64,000 bases of DNA, taken from Balanoglossus misakiensis (lineage: Eukaryota > Hemichordata). Under the pieces are notes generated by a model. That model was not told where the DNA came from. It did no database searches and saw only the letters and a program-made list of their open reading frames with translations. The translations under genes were made by a program, and so were the position numbers. Position 1 is the first letter of the stretch. Each line of letters opens with the position of its first letter. Positions 52,501 to 60,706 of this stretch are shown here, one piece after another. The DNA lies in NCBI GenBank assembly GCA_040954595.2, contig CM082578.2, positions 4,030,001 through 4,094,000 of the forward strand, read 5' to 3'.

Positions 52501-54788
52501 ATTTGCATCGAGTTAGTGCATCTGTTGTCATATTTTACAAAATAAGTCCATAAACATTTTTAATTATGATCTTTGGTTTAATGTACGATTGCGTTGTTGT
52601 CACAATGCATTCAGATGCTCGAGGAATATTTTTTTGTAGATTTTCCGTTTTGGTGGGAACCCCCACGGATTGGCAAACAAGACACATGGCTTCACTACCG
52701 ATATACTGTCCCTGGAATTCAGAGATGAAGATGGTAATGAGATAAAAGGTTGGTTTTCATTAACGCCATCAGTGGCGTCCTAACATTCGCATGGAACTCT
52801 CAAAAATACTTAGAAATCTTTGGAAATGACGTGCATTTCGGTTATAGATTGGGCTTGGGCATCAGCAGTGTCATAATGAAATACTTAATATTGTGGATAT
52901 AATCAGTTACGGAGAAATACATCATTTTACTAGTTAATGTGGCACCATTAAAACTAGATTGAAATGGCTCATATCTTTTTTAACAACTGTACACAGAAAG
53001 CCAGCGATGTATTAGTATAACAATGCTCGCTCATATTTTCATCGTGCGGGCGGAACTCGAGTAATGGCCCAATTGTGAGTTTAGTGTTGACATCAGTTTG
53101 AATTATCACAGAATATTTTCATTTTCAGTGAAAAATGCATCAGAGGATCTCGGCGTATGGCTTGGTAATTTTCAGACACCTATAAATGAAAGCACCGTCT
53201 CCGGATTGTACGTGGACAGTGAATCAGTCACCCACTATGCATTGGCAGTAACGGTAAACCTCAAACACTATATACAACTAAGCGACTTTTGCATGTTAGC
53301 AACTCTACTCTTTGAAAGTACCATCAAACAACCCATCTTGGAGTGATGCTCAGCCCCCCCCCCCGGGGGGGGGGGTAAAGCCCTATGTAAAAGCGCACAA
53401 ATCATAACCATGGGGATTTATTTCTTAGCATGCAGCATGAACCATGCAATCACCATCCTCTCTGTCATCATGATCCCAGATGTGATGCCCAATGACACAA
53501 CACGTGAATGTAACTCGCAAAACCAAACACAGCCAAGGTTTACCTCAAAAAGTTCATTTGTGCCAATTGTTGAGTTCATTTTGTATTGATCTCTTATCGT
53601 TGTAGGCACTATCAAGGTTCTTTGCAATGCAAATCACCATGGAAACATCAGCGCCTGTCTTCGAGACTACTACAGCATACGTGTCACTGGAAAGACCTGA
53701 CGCTGTCGGTGGCAACGTTGGTTTCCATTATGTAACTGACTTGGTATTTGCAGGGTGTACATCATCCATATTTCTACCTGAAGCAAATATCACCAGGACG
53801 GGCTTGTATTACATAGTCTTTGACCTTACCAGTGGTAAGATTGTGGAATATTTTCATGATTAATGCAACTATTGTACAATGATCCTTGATTAAAATATAT
53901 ATAGTTTTTCTTACCTTTTTGGCTGTTCATGTTACTGTTAATTTCAAAAATCAACATGCATATGTAGAAAGTTATGCTACAATCTTGCGGTTGTAATATA
54001 GAGCTGCCATTTGTTTTTTAATTTTACTATTCAACTTAGACCGGTCCATCTAAATATGCTTACCAATTTATACATTTACATCTTGTTGATGCCAGATTAT
54101 GACTGTATGTTGCAATTTGAACAAGCGATAACGGCCGCTGAACCCGTTCAATCATCCTGCATACACAAGTGTACACAAAACACATGGTATGCGTCCTGTA
54201 TTTCTTTTGCCATTAGCAATATCAGTAAAAAAAATGTTAATGAATGTCATTGTCTGGGTGCACACTACCAGTTGATTTTATATGGAATCGGTTAATGTAA
54301 CTGTTCTGTATTTCTTTTTCTCTGCAGCCCATGGGATTGACATCAAGGTTCTCACTACTCAACACAGATGTAGCTACTTTGATGAGAATAATTGGCAGAA
54401 TGATGGTTGTAAGGTATGCAACTTGATTAATATCTTCTAAATGTTGCAAACAAATTGAAATGCTCCATGTACTTCCAAGTGATGAAACTAAAGACAAGTG
54501 GCAATCAGTGTGATTTTAGGGGATACTAATCATAAATATGCAGCAGAACTAAAACTGCAGAAGGTGATGCACCTTCCGATTAATGTCTACAAGTTCTATT
54601 TAAAGTAACGCTGGGACGTGAACCAGGTGTTTGATCTTGTTTTAATTGCAAAGAAACACCCACTGATGTGTCAATACGTATTTTCTCTGCTTGATATCGT
54701 GCAGGTGTCACCAAGATCCAACTTCAATTCTACCCTGTGTCTGTGTAATCACCTGACTGTTTTCAGTGCAATGGTCGGAGTTGTTTAA
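36336..54788 (+). CDS. Secreted C-type lectin / GAIN-GPS protein (polycystin-1-like ectodomain), 11 exons
   Basis: Exons 36336-36447, 36561-36828 (or 38802-39081), 50736-50809, 51251-51321, 51487-51577, 52025-52359, 52640-52748, 53129-53253, 53606-53834, 54328-54413 and 54705-54788 have compatible phases and give 1584 nt (527 residues plus stop), or 531 residues with the alternative exon. Order: hydrophobic signal segment, C-type lectin domain (WFWIDG, WFTEDCSKPLFLICE), an alpha-helical stretch (MQKVIDRMQNLIDTN), a beta-rich region like that of polycystin-1 family proteins (TTDILSLEFRDEDGNEIK), then the GPS motif (CSYFDENNWQNDGCK, STLCLCNHLT). The stop comes nine codons after HLT, so no PLAT or membrane domain is predicted. 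GPS motifs normally self-cleave at HL/T; here cleavage would release only a short peptide. The gene model is inferred from sequence only. Confidence 0.72.
36561..36828 (+). CDS. Lectin/GPS gene exon 2a: lectin domain N-terminal part
   Basis: Acceptor TATCCAG, donor GAG|GTGAGT, phase 1 to 2. Encodes DCKSVYGWMNNDRAYTFCER, LGLWFWIDGQTN (WIxG motif) and GGQCVSM, i.e. conserved Cys 1 and Cys 2 of the domain. It needs the exon at 50736 to supply Cys 3 and Cys 4. Confidence 0.75.
37549..37612 (+). repeat. (CTGT)n / (GTTT)n / (GT)n microsatellite
   Basis: Compound simple repeat in intron 2 of the lectin/GPS gene. Apparent frames across it are artefacts. Confidence 0.85.
38802..39081 (+). CDS. Lectin/GPS gene exon 2b: alternative lectin domain N-terminal part
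   Basis: Acceptor TTCTATTCTGCAG, donor AAT|GTGAGT, phase 1 to 2, the same as exon 2a. Encodes MVATYQLCEKLGMRLLTDTT, IKIWIDATI and VGSCIYVM, aligning with exon 2a (TFCERLGLRLVKD, WFWIDGQ, GQCVSM). It lacks the early DC cysteine and has one extra Cys (DQYC). It can replace exon 2a without changing the frame, but the two cannot join to each other in frame (2a ends in phase 2, 2b starts in phase 1). Confidence 0.7.
39242..39525 (-). repeat. BEL/Pao 3' LTR
   Basis: Matches 49905-50188: GGACTCCCTCGCGTATGGTT, AGACAACAAATTGGTGTCGT, GAGAACAGAACGACACGTGC and CAAGCCTATTCGAAAAACTA are shared, in the same order. The outer edge toward 39525 is approximate because the copies diverge after GTGATTGGG. Confidence 0.8.
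39550..40832 (-). pseudogene. BEL/Pao integrase (catalytic and C-terminal part)
   Basis: Reads from HKLMLHEGVQSTVTRIRQTC (the HHCC/zinc-binding region) through CDKVTGKPYTKPVEAPLPSD, ARPFSVTDLDFTGNLY (first Asp), MLSDNASTYLSP (second Asp), VLNYRPLTY, and the C-terminal domain VKVGDVVIIHSYTDKCLKWH-LG. The region where a Gly-x-Trp-Glu-Arg motif with the catalytic Glu is expected reads CLDVYTKASSLV, so the third acidic residue appears lost. A frameshift lies near 40690-40740. It is cut at 40832 by the inserted segment. Confidence 0.8.
42340..45528 (+). repeat. Satellite array, about 13 units of 243 bp
   Basis: Units begin AGCTTCATAAAATG at 42661, 42904, 43147, 43390, 43636, 43879, 44122, 44365, 44611, 44854, 45104 and 45347, preceded by a divergent unit at 42417 and a partial one from about 42340. 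Spacings are 243 (eight times), 246 (twice) and 250 bp. Variants recur with two-unit and four-unit periods. Each unit contains CCGGGC...GCCCGG, able to form a hairpin. One frame stays open for about 80 codons per unit and then meets TAA at a fixed place; it has no ATG in that frame. Confidence 0.9.
45585..45720 (+). repeat. Poly-G type repeat
   Basis: Starts AGGGACCGTTCAGTTTTTAC then G-runs, GGTCACTTAAAGTTTGATG and a GCGCCCTTTATTTTACAAAC end. Similar in design, not in sequence, to the repeats at 14.3 and 30.2 kb. Confidence 0.5.
45917..46063 (-). pseudogene. BEL/Pao integrase N-terminal fragment
   Basis: Encodes RAPIVRQLNLFVDEDDVLRW and GSRIHNAALDFVTKFPA, the conserved segment (LRVGGRL-type, then HPxLLP) before the zinc-binding region of BEL integrases. 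It is cut on one side by the 5.1-kb segment and on the other by the CR1/L2 fragment. Confidence 0.75.
46064..46749 (+). mobile_element. CR1/L2-like LINE 3' fragment inserted in BEL
   Basis: The 46132-46383 frame shows DDNQLYLSFS (altered YADDTQLY), CILDIMEWMTHNKLQLNDSK and TEVLLIHSKF, the RT palm and following block of CR1/L2 LINEs. Later frames give FKRKLKTHMFKRAYSVV, the usual C-terminal end, followed by GCGCTTTATAAACC and a (TTGT)n tail at 46715-46745. It splits BEL coding between HG-end (46750) and the segment at 46063. Confidence 0.75.
46750..46884 (-). pseudogene. BEL/Pao RNase H-integrase linker
   Basis: Encodes IDCNDFGNFTVVDISRFNAL and DKLLRVTTYVLRFIARLRKP, a conserved part between RNase H and integrase. 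It is fused almost directly to protease-side sequence at about 46905, so RT and RNase H (over 2 kb in intact elements) are deleted. Confidence 0.75.
46907..47690 (-). pseudogene. BEL/Pao protease region
   Basis: Encodes VRAVILFDVGANKTFVTEKF (FDxGANxT; usually FDSGSxxSFI), MITPEISSDLTNIITHEIHN and GADQYWNFVGSHVISGANGP with SSKFGYLLSGP, the order found in BEL/Pao protease (DUF1758-type) regions. Two frames (47647-47264 and 47286-46900) overlap with a frameshift at about 47275. Confidence 0.78.
47700..49890 (-). pseudogene. BEL/Pao Gag, split by a foldback element
   Basis: 49890-49074 encodes TLPKLQLQTVSGNVIEWPSF, SIDSDIHLDNIQKFTYLRSV and GGLSLTEANYSHATEMLKER, the DUF1759-type Gag domain. After a frameshift at about 49100, 49080-48865 continues (YGELLVPMIREKLPPNIREH). 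Then comes the foldback insertion, and 47928-47790 holds a zinc knuckle (CFNCLGKHRVEEC, CKKRHHSTLQH). The frame runs into the LTR upstream; the true start is not evident. Confidence 0.8.
48006..48797. mobile_element. Foldback transposon with minisatellite arms
   Basis: Long imperfect inverted arms. The left starts TACGGTGGACGATACCGACA (48006) and the right ends with its reverse complement (48782, partly repeated to 48797). Each arm is built from short units based on CTGCTCTGCTAA (left) or TTAGCAGAGCAG (right), interspersed with GTCGAC. The centre (about 48245-48365) is unique sequence. It disrupts BEL Gag. No ORF. Confidence 0.85.
49905..50188 (-). repeat. BEL/Pao 5' LTR with adjacent primer-binding site
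   Basis: Matches 39242-39525. Directly next to it (49890-49904, minus reading TTTGGCGCCGAGACC) is a TGGCGCC-type primer-binding site, as expected downstream of a 5' LTR for a tRNA ending GGCGCCA. Confidence 0.8.
50736..50809 (+). CDS. Lectin/GPS gene exon 3: end of lectin domain
   Basis: Acceptor TTATACAG, donor GTAAGT, phase 2 to 1. Encodes YRSGKCEWFTEDCSKPLFLI then CEDN: the terminal W...C......ICE of a C-type lectin domain. It is the only such terminal exon found between 36 and 55 kb. Confidence 0.8.
51251..52359 (+). CDS. Lectin/GPS gene exons 4-6: helical GAIN-like N-terminal region
   Basis: Exons 51251-51321 (LLLLRERLVKISADEF), 51487-51577 (GISVIDKLDTLTSDLSKESV) and 52025-52359 (ETLNVMQKVIDRMQNLIDTN; NKANYGHGPIIVNTSSLVLH). 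Phases 1-0, 0-1 and 1-0 fit. All junctions have AG acceptors and GT donors (GTAAGA, GTATTG, GTTTGT). The content resembles the alpha-helical subdomain that precedes the beta-rich part in GAIN folds. Confidence 0.72.
52640..53834 (+). CDS. Lectin/GPS gene exons 7-9: polycystin-1-like beta region
   Basis: Exons 52640-52748 (FRFGGNPHGLANKTHGFTTD; ILSLEFRDEDGNEIK), 53129-53253 (SEDLGVWLGNFQTPINES) and 53606-53834 (ERPDAVGGNVGFHYVTDLVF; TRTGLYYIVFDLTS). Phases 0-1, 1-0 and 0-1. NPxx...TTDxLSLEF followed by a short loop and a GVWL strand is the layout seen before the GPS in polycystin-1 family proteins. Two N-glycosylation sequons (NKT, NES) fit an extracellular location. Confidence 0.72.
54328..54788 (+). 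CDS. Lectin/GPS gene exons 10-11: GPS motif and stop
   Basis: Exon 10 (54328-54413) encodes RCSYFDENNWQNDGCK. Exon 11 (54705-54788) encodes VSPRSNFNSTLCLCNHLTVF and ends SAMVGVV-stop. Together they give the full GPS signature: Cys, aromatic, W, GC, C-x-C-x-HLT. The stop at 54786-54788 follows shortly. ATTAAA occurs at about 54984 and may act in polyadenylation. Confidence 0.75.
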
Positions 54789-56074
54789 TCTGATGGACGA
54801 TTCCACGTTTAGCACAGGGGCGTCCGTTTGGTCTACAGAAGTGACTAATCAGCTGATGCGACGAGTTCCAAACAAATGATGTACCATTCAACATGATTTC
54901 GTTTTTTCTTCTCAGATTTATTTTAGACTTTATGAAGCAAAAGATGTTCATATAAGCGTTTTGGAAATCGATTTTTCTTGATAATGCATTAAATGTAAAA
55001 ATCATAGATTAGTTAGAGGTGCCCATAACTTTTCCGAAAGACAAGCGTTCCGTTGAGAATTTGATATGTCTTTAATAAGAATGCATTTTGTAAATTGGTT
55101 GCATGCGTCTATGATTGAGTTTGTTCATAAAAGACATGTACGATGTAATTTATTAATTTCTTTGTAATCTGTCGGGATATGATATCTATCCATGTATACA
55201 TGTATACATTGATCAATATTTCTGTTTTGTAAAAAACAGTACTGTCACTTGCCATTTTAATAATCCGTAATTGTACTAGTCATTAATTGGTGGACTTATA
55301 GTATTCTGAAACTTTAAAACAAATTGTATGTGTTTGTCTTGGATTGCTCTGGATTATTCTGGTTGACATTAAAGCGTACGCTTACTGTTCACTATGTTTG
55401 TGTTGCGCTTTATTTTCCACGAATCAAATTATATTTAATTGATGAAGCCCTCTTCCGCCATTTCCATCCCTTTTGGGGGCACAAAACAACCGTGCAAGTT
55501 GTGCATAGTTTTTTTCCTGAATAACTGAAATCAAACGTAAGAAATATGCAAAATCAACTGAACTGAACTTTTCCTTTGAGAAGAAATAAACCACAGAAAT
55601 CACAGTAATCATGACCATCACTAAAAACTACTTATACCATTGTTTGTAAATGTATCCCAATATTGACCACGAAAAGTGTTAACGAACAATAACAGGTAAA
55701 GAAAACGATTCATGTTCCCTCTGTATCTTGGTTAGAATTCTGAACCAAATCATCTCTTCAGTATGTGATGAGAAATTCCTGATGTGTGTAAGCTTTGATA
55801 TAAAGTCTACTGAATCACGTGTTTCATTTACAAATACCATTCAGAACAGTGTACCTTATTCATTGGTGCATAAGGCCAAGGAATTACACTATCCAAGTGT
55901 TCTAGTGGATGAGGTCAAGGTGGGCAATGGAACCTTTTTCATACAATTTAGCATTTTCCAAAAGTGGCGGCCATATTCCTTAGCGGCAAAGCTTCGTTAT
56001 TTATCTGGTTAAAACGTTTCTGGGTAGATTTTGCAGATACTTTCTGACCATATGTGCTGTGTTGAATTCATAAG
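54789..56074. other. Region downstream of the lectin/GPS stop
   Basis: No PLAT, transmembrane or other polycystin exons are recognised here. A plus frame at 55728-56012 has no family match. Segments at 54690-54850 and 56017-56070 parallel blocks 1 and 2 upstream. Confidence 0.4.
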
Positions 56075-56258
56075 TGTTGTGATTGCCGATGTCTCACCTT
56101 AGTGGGTAAAGGATACTAATCAAAGGTTTCTAAGGGTCTCTTGGAGGTCAGTAAAAGGCGTGCTGCTTGGTCTCTGCTCTAAGGTGGAAGAGGTAGAATA
56201 AACTATTTCCGCCCAAGGGGTGGGTAGGGTCAGTGACGTCATGTGCAGATCCACAACA
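56075..56258 (-). repeat. LTR (3' in element orientation)
   Basis: Nearly identical to 60707-60890 (differences such as ATGTGCAG versus ATGAGCAG), which suggests recent insertion. Preceded in minus reading by the purine tract GGTGGGGATGAG. Confidence 0.88.
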
Positions 56259-56529
56259 CTCATCCCCACCATATTTTGAAGGGCTTCGTCTTCTTCCCCC
56301 AAAACACCGGGGGATAACACAACATAGAACACAGCGATAACAAAATAGAAAAATAGAATGTCCAGCTGGGCTTTACTGGGTATGCCCCACTGGTCGGCCT
56401 GTTTGTTTCATTTCCCCTTTTTGACAAAAATTTCCTCCAGTTGGGCTTTACAGGATATGCCCCACTAGTCGTTTGCTGAATACAAATTCCCTCTGGATCC
56501 AAATTCCCCAGTTACTTCCCGTCCTTCCC

Positions 56530-57516
56530 CTATACATGTATTTGGCCTTTCGGGCAAAACCCCTGGTACCCCCATCCCCAAAAATAGGCTCCCAAAATCC
56601 CCACCAACATCAGGGCCAGGGCATGGACATCACTGGCGGGTGGATCCTTCCTCGCGCCTCTGATGTGGAGTATTACTGGCTTATCTTCTGGTGCCTCTTC
56701 CAACAGCTGTCGGAGGGCTTCCTCCTGTTGGCCCCATTCGTGGACGGGCACGGTTCTGTCAAGGCCTATCTCGCCCATGGCCGCTACCAGGGGATGAGTT
56801 ACCAGTCCACGAATCTGCTGCATCAGCTCCCTTGTCAGTTTCTTTACCTTTTTGGGGTGAAGCCCGACCGCCACTTTCCACCCCTGCTCCCTAAGCAGGA
56901 AGTGGTGACACCTTCGCTTCGGTGAGCCTGGGCTCTCATGTGGTCCGAGTGGAAGTGGGTATCTATAGCCTGGGATAGCCCCCTGGCTGGTGATGCTGCA
57001 CTTGGTCGTCTCATTTCTGGGCTTCCGGCGCTTGCTTGGGGCTGTTTCCCTCGGGGCCAATTCTTGATGGTTTCTCTCTCCGCCGGCGACAGGTCCACCA
57101 GGAGCGTGAGGAGCACCCTCCAGTGAGTCAACACCGCTGGTGTGCTGGGTGGCGACAAACGTATCTTCTGGGGCACTTCCCACTCCATTCGGTGGCACAC
57201 TCTTCTCATCACTTCCTCACCCTCCGGGAGAATCTTCGCTGTCACCGGAAGACGCCCGAGGCCATGCGTTAGAAAGTAGTGGAATAGGGCGACGATGGGC
57301 TGCTCCGCCCCCACAAGAAACTGGGTTAGGCCCCAGCAAACCGACTATGGCATCCAGGTCGATATTGCGGGTGCCTCCCCGCATGTAGGGGGGTAAATGG
57401 CATTTATACACGTGTTCCTTCAGCCATTTGGATGAATGCCCGCAATCCGGGATGGGGCAAGTTGACTCTTTCCCCGGAATTGGGCAGAAGGACGTTTTCT
57501 CGCGGGGCTGTGTCAT
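56530..57516 (-). pseudogene. C2H2-like finger plus TatD-family metal-dependent nuclease domain
   Basis: The 57516-57217 frame contains CPIPDCGHSSKWLKEHVYKC followed by His, a C2H2-like finger. The next frame (57314-56844) has AIDTHFHSDHM, the His-x-His metal motif of TatD hydrolases. The third frame (56930-56530) has KVAVGLHPKK, LVAAMGEIGLDRTVPVHEWG and QQ, then KPVILHIRGARKD, i.e. the GxHP, GEIGLD and PVxxHxRxA motifs. TatD proteins are 3'-5' exo/endonucleases of the amidohydrolase fold. Two frameshifts separate the parts. The C-terminal third, with the later His and Asp ligands, is missing, so this copy is not functional. Whether intact family members carry a whole domain is unknown. Confidence 0.78.
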
Positions 57517-58564
57517 GGTGCCGCTGCTGATTTCTTTCCAGATGGGGGCCCTTCCACTGTCCCCGAGAGGTCAGGTGGCCTCTCTGGGCTTGCTTTCTCA
57601 GGTGGCCTCCCCTGCTCATCCTCTGGCGGCCTTTCCTCTACCCTCTCCACCGATGCTGACTCCACTCGAGGGCGGGATCCCGCGGATTTCCAGCGCCTGC
57701 TCGAACGGCTTCTCCTCCTCCTCCTGCGCCTGATGGTGGCTGTCGAGGACGCAGTGCGAGTTGGGTTTGGTAGATGTCCCGCTGGCCTTAGGATCAGTCC
57801 TCTGGACAATGTAACCTTTGCCACTTTCCCTTTCGTCCCTTGCCGACCATATGTCATGTGTACACTTTCACCCCCAAACCGCAACTGATTTCTTCGCATA
57901 TCTAGAATCACTCTCCTTGACCGCATACAGTCTGCCCCTAGCAACATGTCATCTCCTATCGGCGCTACATACACATCCTCTGTGAATTTGGTCCTTCCCA
58001 ACTTCAGACGCAAAGGACCTACTTTATGGGCTTTCATTTCCATTTCACGCCCTGCAGTTTCCATGATGGTGGTTTTGAGTACTGGGGGCGGTTCCCAAGA
58101 CGGCTAAAGAGACGGTCTGAAATGATGGTGACTTCTGCTGCCGTGTCTACTACTGCCTGTACTTTAATCCCTTCAACTAAAATGGGCACACTGTACATAG
58201 ACCCTGACACTAACTGACATATAGTTATGGGCTGGGTGTCATCACCGCTGTGGGGTTCATTTGCTGTGGATTCATCAGCGTCCGAATTCGGGGAATCATA
58301 CTCCTGTTCGTCCAAAGACTCCCCTGACGAGTTGTACTGTTCGTTGGTTCGTGCATCCCTAGGGTGTAGATAGAACCCGTGCCCTTGCAATGTATTGTCA
58401 GTGTGGGTATCTAAAGTGGCCTGACACACTGACCCCCCTTCCCGGATTTTGGCACAACCCTTGGTGTCAGTGTGTGTTGTCACCCTGCCAATTCCATTTC
58501 CTCCCCCCTTCACTTTGGGATCATTTCTTCTGAGTATTGGGCCCTTTGGTGGCTCCTGGGTCAA
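57513..58564 (-). pseudogene. Retropepsin-like protease region of the LTR element
   Basis: The 58564-58034 frame contains ILVEGIKVQAVVDTAAEVTI then ISDRLF (active-site motif D-T-A-A where D-T/S-G-A is usual). The 58064-57513 frame contains DMLLGADCM (LLGxD, the second conserved motif) and VILDMRRNQLRF. A frameshift joins them at about 58045. A basic Arg/Ser tract and an acidic/Pro-rich linker follow. The Gly to Ala change in the active-site loop suggests an inactive or diverged protease. Confidence 0.75.
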
Positions 58565-58579
58565 ACTTAGGCCCTCTGG

Positions 58580-59953
58580 TCTGACCCTTTCCCGTTTAAA
58601 TGCTCAGCGAATGTTACCCGTTTCTCCCCGGAATCTGAGGTCACTCTTTCCCTTCCCTTGGGGCATTCCCTACAGAAGTGTCCAGGTTCCCCACAGTTAA
58701 ATCATTCCCGTCCCCTAGGGGAGGGTGACCGAGACCGGCCTGCCACGCGTGAGGATAGGGCAACCACTGTCTTTCTCAAACTCTCTAAAGTTTTGGCCAT
58801 TTCAGTCATTTGTTCGCGAAGGGTATTTATCCCGGGACTGGGACTCAGGTTACATGTACGTGGGGTTCGAAACCTCTCCCGCGAGCCTGTTCCGCTGTCG
58901 GTGGGTGATAAATCCCGATCTCTGGGGGGTCGCTCCCGAGTGGCTGATCGCACGCGTATGAACACGTCGTCGCTATCTGTCTCAGATGTTACTCGTTTTA
59001 CTTCCCAGCGTGAGGTTCGGTGGCCAAAGATCTCGCGATTGTTATATTGGAACCAACGTATTTGGTCTATGGCCTCTTCCATGGAGGATGCGCGTTGGTT
59101 AGCAACGTAAAGCCCTGCCTCGCGATCGGAGCATCCCTGACAAAACTTCATTATTGCCTGACGGTCCATAGCGCGTTCCGTCAGTTCGGGGAAAGCGTTT
59201 GTCGCGAGGGACAGGATTCGATCGGCCCATTTTTCGGCTAGGACTGCTTCCCGCTTGAGAGGGTGGGCCATAGTACATGGGATAGGGGGTCCCCGGTACT
59301 GGAGGGGCGCCACCACGGTTTTCGGTGGGAAATCGCCAATCAGCGCGTTCGTAGGGGCTGGCTGGGAGCGGTGTGGACCCCATCGGATATGGTGGCGGTG
59401 GGGTAAAATACCTTGGGAAGTTCTCTGGTGGATATTGCGGAGACATTCCAACCGGATTCCATGGGTAACCGCTTTGCTCTGTCGTGTGGAAATTATCCCT
59501 GTCTCTCGGTCCCCTCCCTCCTCCTTCATTTGGGTCTGACCCTTCATGGCCATTTTGTGAGAAACGGACCTTACGTCGCAAAGCACTTCTGGATTTGGGC
59601 CCGGGACACCCCTCCCCATCGCTGGCTCTACCTGACCCCCTGCAGTACTCACTTGCTGTGGGAGGGTAACCCCCACTATCCAATTCTCGATGTTGGCCCA
59701 TTTTCTCCCCTCCCCTGGGAAATGGGGTTGTCTTGGGCACTGTACTATTCCCCCTCCCATACTCCAGTGATGACTGATCACTTTTGCTAGCCAGCTCTGA
59801 AACTGGGATTTCCGGTGGCCCCTGGAATTTCCCCGTTTTGCGTGTATTTCTGCAGGCCGGTGTTTGCCAGTCCTCATCACTACTGCTACTGTAGATATTT
59901 GAGTTGGTCGGAACTGGGGGAAGTTCAGCTTCCCTTATTTCATAAGACACCAT
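58580..59953 (-). pseudogene. Gag of the LTR element
   Basis: It starts MVSYEIREAELPPVP (59953), with a long Pro/Gly/Ser-rich N-terminal region. After a frameshift at about 59240 comes the conserved Gag block ATNAFPELTERAMDRQAIMK-FCQGC, then SMEEAIDQIRWFQYNNREIF. The C-terminal part has a coiled-coil-like EQMTEMAKTLESLRKTVVAL and an Arg/Ser stretch, then FNCGEPGHFCRECPKG, a CCHC knuckle whose first Cys codon is replaced by TGA (58702-58704). Gag-type nucleic-acid binding is inferred. Confidence 0.75.
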
Positions 59954-60684
59954 TTCGTGAAATTCAGGTGTGAGCCTGAGACGGGGGATTTCCCCTAATG
60001 TTTCTTTTTAGACCCTCCCGTATCTATTTCTGGCTCTCAAGATTGCCTTTGCCACTTTTTTACCTACCCCTGGCAAGGTCTTAAGGGTCATGAGGTCACA
60101 TGTGTTGATATAAACTGGACCCCTGGAGGCCATGATGATGTGATCTATTGGCCCTTTAAACACACTAATTATTAACTACACACTCCCTCACACTCGAGAC
60201 AACACGTAGGGTTTACACGAGTGAACCCTTTAAAGAATAATCTCAATCACACAAAAGCTCACTCCCACACAAAAGAAACTTCTATGCATACAGAGAAAAG
60301 TTCTCTGCGCATGCGCCGACCGCTACCCCAAACACGTTTTGGGAATGAAGACCCTCTAACAATGGAAAAAAGGCCCTACGTGCCAAGCTCGCGGCCGAAT
60401 TTCCGCCCACGCGGTAGTGGGGAAAAACACAGAAAATTGACTCAAACTACCTCCGAAACCCTGGTACCTACCCAGTACCGTCCCTAAACTTCGTTAAACA
60501 ATCCCCGCGGTCCCCGAGAGTTTGCCCAGTGTCTTCTGGCCCCGGCAATCCACGATATCCCGTTTTTCCTATGCCCAGAAAAACCCCACGTCGCACCCGG
60601 ACGCAATCGCTGAATTCCGACCACACAGAAACACCACTCTCCCTCCCCCGCGTATCAAAAAAAGCAGTTCCCCGCACTAGGCTC

Positions 60685-60706
60685 GAACACAGGCTCGCAG
60701 CGCCAA
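60685..60706 (-). promoter_or_regulatory. Primer-binding site of the LTR element
   Basis: In minus reading, directly downstream of the 5' LTR: T then TGGCGCTGCGAGCCTGTG. PBSs begin TGG, complementary to a tRNA CCA end. The plus strand here reads like a tRNA 3' end (GCTCGAAC ... GCAGCGCCA). The specific tRNA is not identified. Confidence 0.6.

Noticed and set aside
55728-56012. 94-codon plus frame downstream of the lectin/GPS stop as an additional exon
   Set aside because: No PLAT, transmembrane or other recognisable pattern, and no confirmed splice phase match to exon 11.
57428-59790. Plus-strand ORFs of 80-150 codons across the LTR element interior
   Set aside because: Shadows of the minus-strand Gag/protease frames, which have recognisable motifs.
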